Origin: an uncultured Pirellulales bacterium
GTDB lineage: Bacteria; Planctomycetota; Planctomycetia; Pirellulales; Thermoguttaceae
Reading direction: 5' to 3'
Length of the DNA stretch: 64,000 nt
NCBI GenBank assembly: GCA_938015445.1
Contig: CALLPE010000038.1
Location: 62,001-126,000 of the forward strand
The position numbers and the translations under genes were made by a program. A model generated the notes under the pieces. That model was given only the letters and a program-made list of their open reading frames with translations, was not told the DNA's origin and ran no database searches. The first letter of the stretch is position 1, and each line of letters begins with the position of its first letter. Below are positions 61,414-64,000 of the stretch, piece after piece.

Positions 61414-63231
61414 ATGGCCAGCCACGATTCGATTCGGCCGGCCGGGGCGCGGCCGTCGCCCGCTGCGCCACTAGAGGGGCAGACGTTTGTCGGGCAACCC
61501 TTGCCAGTCGCTCAGCCGGTCCTGCCCAATCAGCCTCTGCCAGTCGCTTCTCCTGCAACGCAAGCCGGCAGCAGCGGCGGAATCGGGCCGACGCCTGTTG
61601 CTGGCCAGGTCTTGTCCGGCGCGCCGCAAGTTTTACCGAGCATGGGCAACCCAGGGGCTGTGCCGCTTTCGGTCACTGGCGTGCGGCCGACGTTGCCGGC
61701 TCGGCCCCTTCGAGCGACGGCTTCGGCTCGAGCGGCGATGGGCCAACCGGTCAGACAAGCTGCCCAGCCTGCACCAGATGAGCCACCAGAAGAGGATCTC
61801 GGCCAGCTCGCTATGCGCAACGCCCCGCCGTGGCTCATCAGCATGGCGGTACACATGCTGCTGTTGATTATCTTCGCGCTGATAATCTACGTGCAGATCG
61901 ACTCCCACGAGCGGATAGTGGCCGTAGAGGTCGACCCGATTTATGCCGAGGAGCTGGGCAATCAACTGGAATTCGAGTCGCCGCTGGGGATGGACGACAT
62001 CAGCGAGGTGCAAGAGCCGATCATCACGCCCGACAACCTGCCGCAAGTGGAAGACCCCTTTGCCGCCCCACCCAATGTGGAACCGCAGCCCGACGGCAAC
62101 CTCGCCATGAGCGACCTGGAGGCCAACATCATCGGCCTGGCGCTGAAAGGGCGCGAAGAGGGGATGAAGAAGACTTTGCTGGGCAAATACGGGGGAACGC
62201 ACCTCACGCAAAAAGCCGTGCTGGCCGGTCTGCGCTGGTTGGCCCGGCAGCAGCGCAAGGATGGCTCCTGGAGCCTGGCCGGGCCATACGCCGACGGTGT
62301 CCCTGATTACCTGGACAATCCCGAGGCCGCCACGGCCATGGCACTATTGGCTTTTCAGGGCGATGGGCACACGCATTTGAAGGAAGGGGAGTTCCGCCGT
62401 AACGTAGCCAACGGCTGGCGGTGGCTGGCCAAGCAGCAGGACGCCGACGGAAACTTCTACCGCAGCGGCGGCTGGAACCAGCGCTATTACACCCAGGGAA
62501 TGTGCGCCATCGCCGCCTGCGAACTGTACGGAATGACCAAGGACAAGGACTACAGGGACGTGGCTGCGCGGGCAATCGATAATCTCATCAAGGCGCAGGC
62601 GCCGGAGGGCGGTTGGCGGTATCAGCCCAATTTGGATAGCGACGTGTCGGTCACCGGCTGGATCGTCATGGCGCTGCAAAGTGCCCGCATGGCCGGGCTG
62701 GAAGTGCCTGAGGAAACATTCCGCCGGGTGGAACGGTTCTTGGACAACGTGGCCCAAGACGACGGTGCGAAGTACGCTTATCAGGCCGGCGGCCAGGTGA
62801 AGTTGTCGATGACGGCCGAGGCGCTGTTGTGCCGGCAGTTCCTTGGCTGGAAGCGCGACGACCCGCGGCTGGTTCGCGGCGTGGAGTGGATCGCCAGCAA
62901 TCCGGTCGACTTCAACGAGGAGCGCAACGTCTATTATTGGTACTACGCCACACAAGTCTGCCATCACATGGGGCACAACAGCCCGTACTGGAAAGCCTGG
63001 AACAGCGTGATGCGCCAGGCACTCCCTGAACAACAAGTGCCCGAAGGCCGAAAGGAAGCTGGCAGTTGGGACCCGAATAAACCCACGCCGGATCAATGGG
63101 CTGCCCAAGGTGGACGGCTGTACGTGACCTGCCTGTCGATCTACATGCTGGAGGTCTATTACCGACACATGCCGCTGTACAAAGATTTGTACACCGACCT
63201 ACTCAAGTCAGGGCGTGTACCTGGCAGGTAG
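61414..63231 (+). CDS. Membrane-anchored prenyltransferase/squalene-cyclase-repeat protein
   Basis: 605 residues; GGGAGGAGG precedes the ATG. The N-terminal 130 residues are Pro/Ala/Gln-rich with a repeated PLPVAQP/PLPVASP unit. One membrane helix is at about 140-160 (WLISMAVHMLLLIIFALIIY), followed by an acidic linker. The rest (about 265-580) is alpha-toroid repeats of the prenyltransferase/squalene-oxidase type: QKAVLAGLRWLARQQRKDGS, GWRWLAKQQDADGNFYRS, AIDNLIKAQAPEGGWRYQP and WIASNPVDFNEERNVYYWYY. No DxDD catalytic motif of hopene cyclase is present, so a binding or scaffold role is more likely than cyclisation. Such proteins are common in planctomycetes. Confidence 0.85.
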   Translation: MASHDSIRPAGARPSPAAPLEGQTFVGQPLPVAQPVLPNQPLPVASPATQAGSSGGIGPTPVAGQVLSGAPQVLPSMGNPGAVPLSVTGVRPTLPARPLRATASARAAMGQPVRQAAQPAPDEPPEEDLGQLAMRNAPPWLISMAVHMLLLIIFALIIYVQIDSHERIVAVEVDPIYAEELGNQLEFESPLGMDDISEVQEPIITPDNLPQVEDPFAAPPNVEPQPDGNLAMSDLEANIIGLALKGREEGMKKTLLGKYGGTHLTQKAVLAGLRWLARQQRKDGSWSLAGPYADGVPDYLDNPEAATAMALLAFQGDGHTHLKEGEFRRNVANGWRWLAKQQDADGNFYRSGGWNQRYYTQGMCAIAACELYGMTKDKDYRDVAARAIDNLIKAQAPEGGWRYQPNLDSDVSVTGWIVMALQSARMAGLEVPEETFRRVERFLDNVAQDDGAKYAYQAGGQVKLSMTAEALLCRQFLGWKRDDPRLVRGVEWIASNPVDFNEERNVYYWYYATQVCHHMGHNSPYWKAWNSVMRQALPEQQVPEGRKEAGSWDPNKPTPDQWAAQGGRLYVTCLSIYMLEVYYRHMPLYKDLYTDLLKSGRVPGR

Positions 63232-63340
63232 CATTTCTGTGGCGACAGTCGGCAGCAAACCCCGGCTGGTGAAGCCGTAGGGAGTTTGTTCGCCACTGAA
63301 GCAAGGGCCTAACTCACGGCACTTCAAAACTCTTGCCACT

Positions 63341-64000
63341 TCAGAACTCTCGCGGTCCAGTCGCTGGCGGCGGAGCGGGGATAGGCTCCGGTACAGCGTT
63401 CGGTTGTCGCAGCCGCGTATCAGGCGGAACAGGAAGCACAGGCGGCTCGTGCAATTGAGGAATTACCGGATGCCATCGCACATCGGGACTCTCTGCCGGC
63501 TCAGGCGCAGGAATAGGCTCGGCGGCCGGTGCCGCACTGTGCTGCGATTCGGCACGCGGCTCTCCGTACCACGGCCGATACACGTACCCGTGCGGATTGG
63601 CCCATATATTCTCATGTCCAAGCGGTTGCTGCCCCGGGGGCGGCGGAGCTACTATCGATAGCCTCGTTGCCCACGGCACGGGTGGTACATAGATGGCATA
63701 GGGCACGCCCGCACGCTCTAGGCTCCGCTGTGCCTTGCGGACGGCCCTGGGCGGCCCATAAACCGGCGGAACGATTGCCGTGGGATAGCGATACGGAAAG
63801 ACGACCGACGGCGAATACAGCGGCGCGGCAGCTACCACAGCCATTTGCTGGCGGAGCGCCGCCCGCGCGGCGGCTGCTGCCCGCTCGGCCGCTTCTTCGG
63901 CTGCACGGATCGGATCGTACTGCGGCCGTGGCGCGTAGACCATCCTGCTTTGCGGCTCTGCTGGCGGGGTGGGCATCACCTCCGGTTCGGCTGTTACCAA
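63341..64000 (-). CDS. Proline-rich protein, 5' end outside window
   Basis: 219 residues visible; the frame runs off the right window edge, so the start is not known. An Ala/Arg helix (about 30-50, AAEEAAERAAAAARAALRQQ) is followed by segments rich in Pro, Tyr and Val (PSVVFPYRYPTAIVPPVYGP and GVPYAIYVPPVPWATRLS). The end is rich in Pro and Glu (EPIPAPEPAESPD). No known domain was recognised. Composition suggests a secreted or surface structural protein. Confidence 0.65.
   Translation of the reverse strand: MVTAEPEVMPTPPAEPQSRMVYAPRPQYDPIRAAEEAAERAAAAARAALRQQMAVVAAAPLYSPSVVFPYRYPTAIVPPVYGPPRAVRKAQRSLERAGVPYAIYVPPVPWATRLSIVAPPPPGQQPLGHENIWANPHGYVYRPWYGEPRAESQHSAAPAAEPIPAPEPAESPDVRWHPVIPQLHEPPVLPVPPDTRLRQPNAVPEPIPAPPPATGPREF

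Overview
The window is about 60% GC and looks like a piece of a Planctomycetota chromosome, probably a member of the Pirellulales (the order is inference). The evidence is a DUF1559 pseudopilin-like protein with its typical N-terminal methylation motif and C-terminal CDG signature, a BBP7-type outer-membrane barrel, a 2011-residue secreted alpha-2-macroglobulin, a planctomycete-style HDOD protein, and large secreted proteins with extra domains. No rRNA, tRNA, CRISPR array or insertion sequence was seen. One small SRP RNA is present.

Layout. 1-8.2 kb (+): the 3' end of a membrane protein, a degenerate tandem repeat, an esterase-fold protein that has lost its catalytic residues, and the alpha-2-macroglobulin, closed by a strong terminator. 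8.2-10.9 kb (-): ybaB, dnaX with an A9G slippery site, and the SRP RNA with its own promoter. 11-20.9 kb: mixed single genes (DUF1559 protein, BBP7 barrel, ParA, SnoaL-like protein, a GH-A clan glycosidase, a small conserved protein, HDOD protein). 21.2-38.8 kb (-): the first flagellar block. Read in the direction of transcription it is a flgN-like gene, a sensor kinase, a sigma-54 activator, flgB, flgC, fliE, fliF, fliG, fliH, fliI, fliJ, motE-like, fliK, flgD, flgE and flbD. 38.9-44.1 kb (-): TPR protein, ruvB, zinc-ribbon membrane protein. 44.2-45.5 kb (+): a lower-GC restriction-modification remnant, made of a frameshifted PD-(D/E)XK nuclease and an intact Dam-type methylase. 46.0-52.4 kb (+): the second flagellar block, fliL, fliN, fliO, fliP, fliQ, fliR, flhB. 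52.4-64 kb: amidohydrolase, metallophosphoesterase, HtrA protease, DksA-like protein, FHA protein, sugar-phosphate isomerase-like protein, a membrane-anchored alpha-toroid protein and a partial proline-rich protein.

The two flagellar blocks encode the MS ring, rod base, hook, cap, length control, export ATPase complex and export gate, plus a kinase/sigma-54 activator pair that probably controls them. fliM, flhA, motA/motB and flagellin genes are not in the window. The switch complex looks unusual. fliM is absent from its common place between fliL and fliN, the FliN protein carries three copies of a FliM-like CheY-binding motif, and FliG has lost most of the charged torque-helix residues known from enteric bacteria. 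Together these suggest a rewired rotor-switch arrangement, which I consider the most interesting system in the window.

A second theme is the abundance of short (about 10-28 bp) degenerate tandem duplications, of unrelated sequence at each site. They occur in many intergenic gaps and also, in frame, inside several coding regions.
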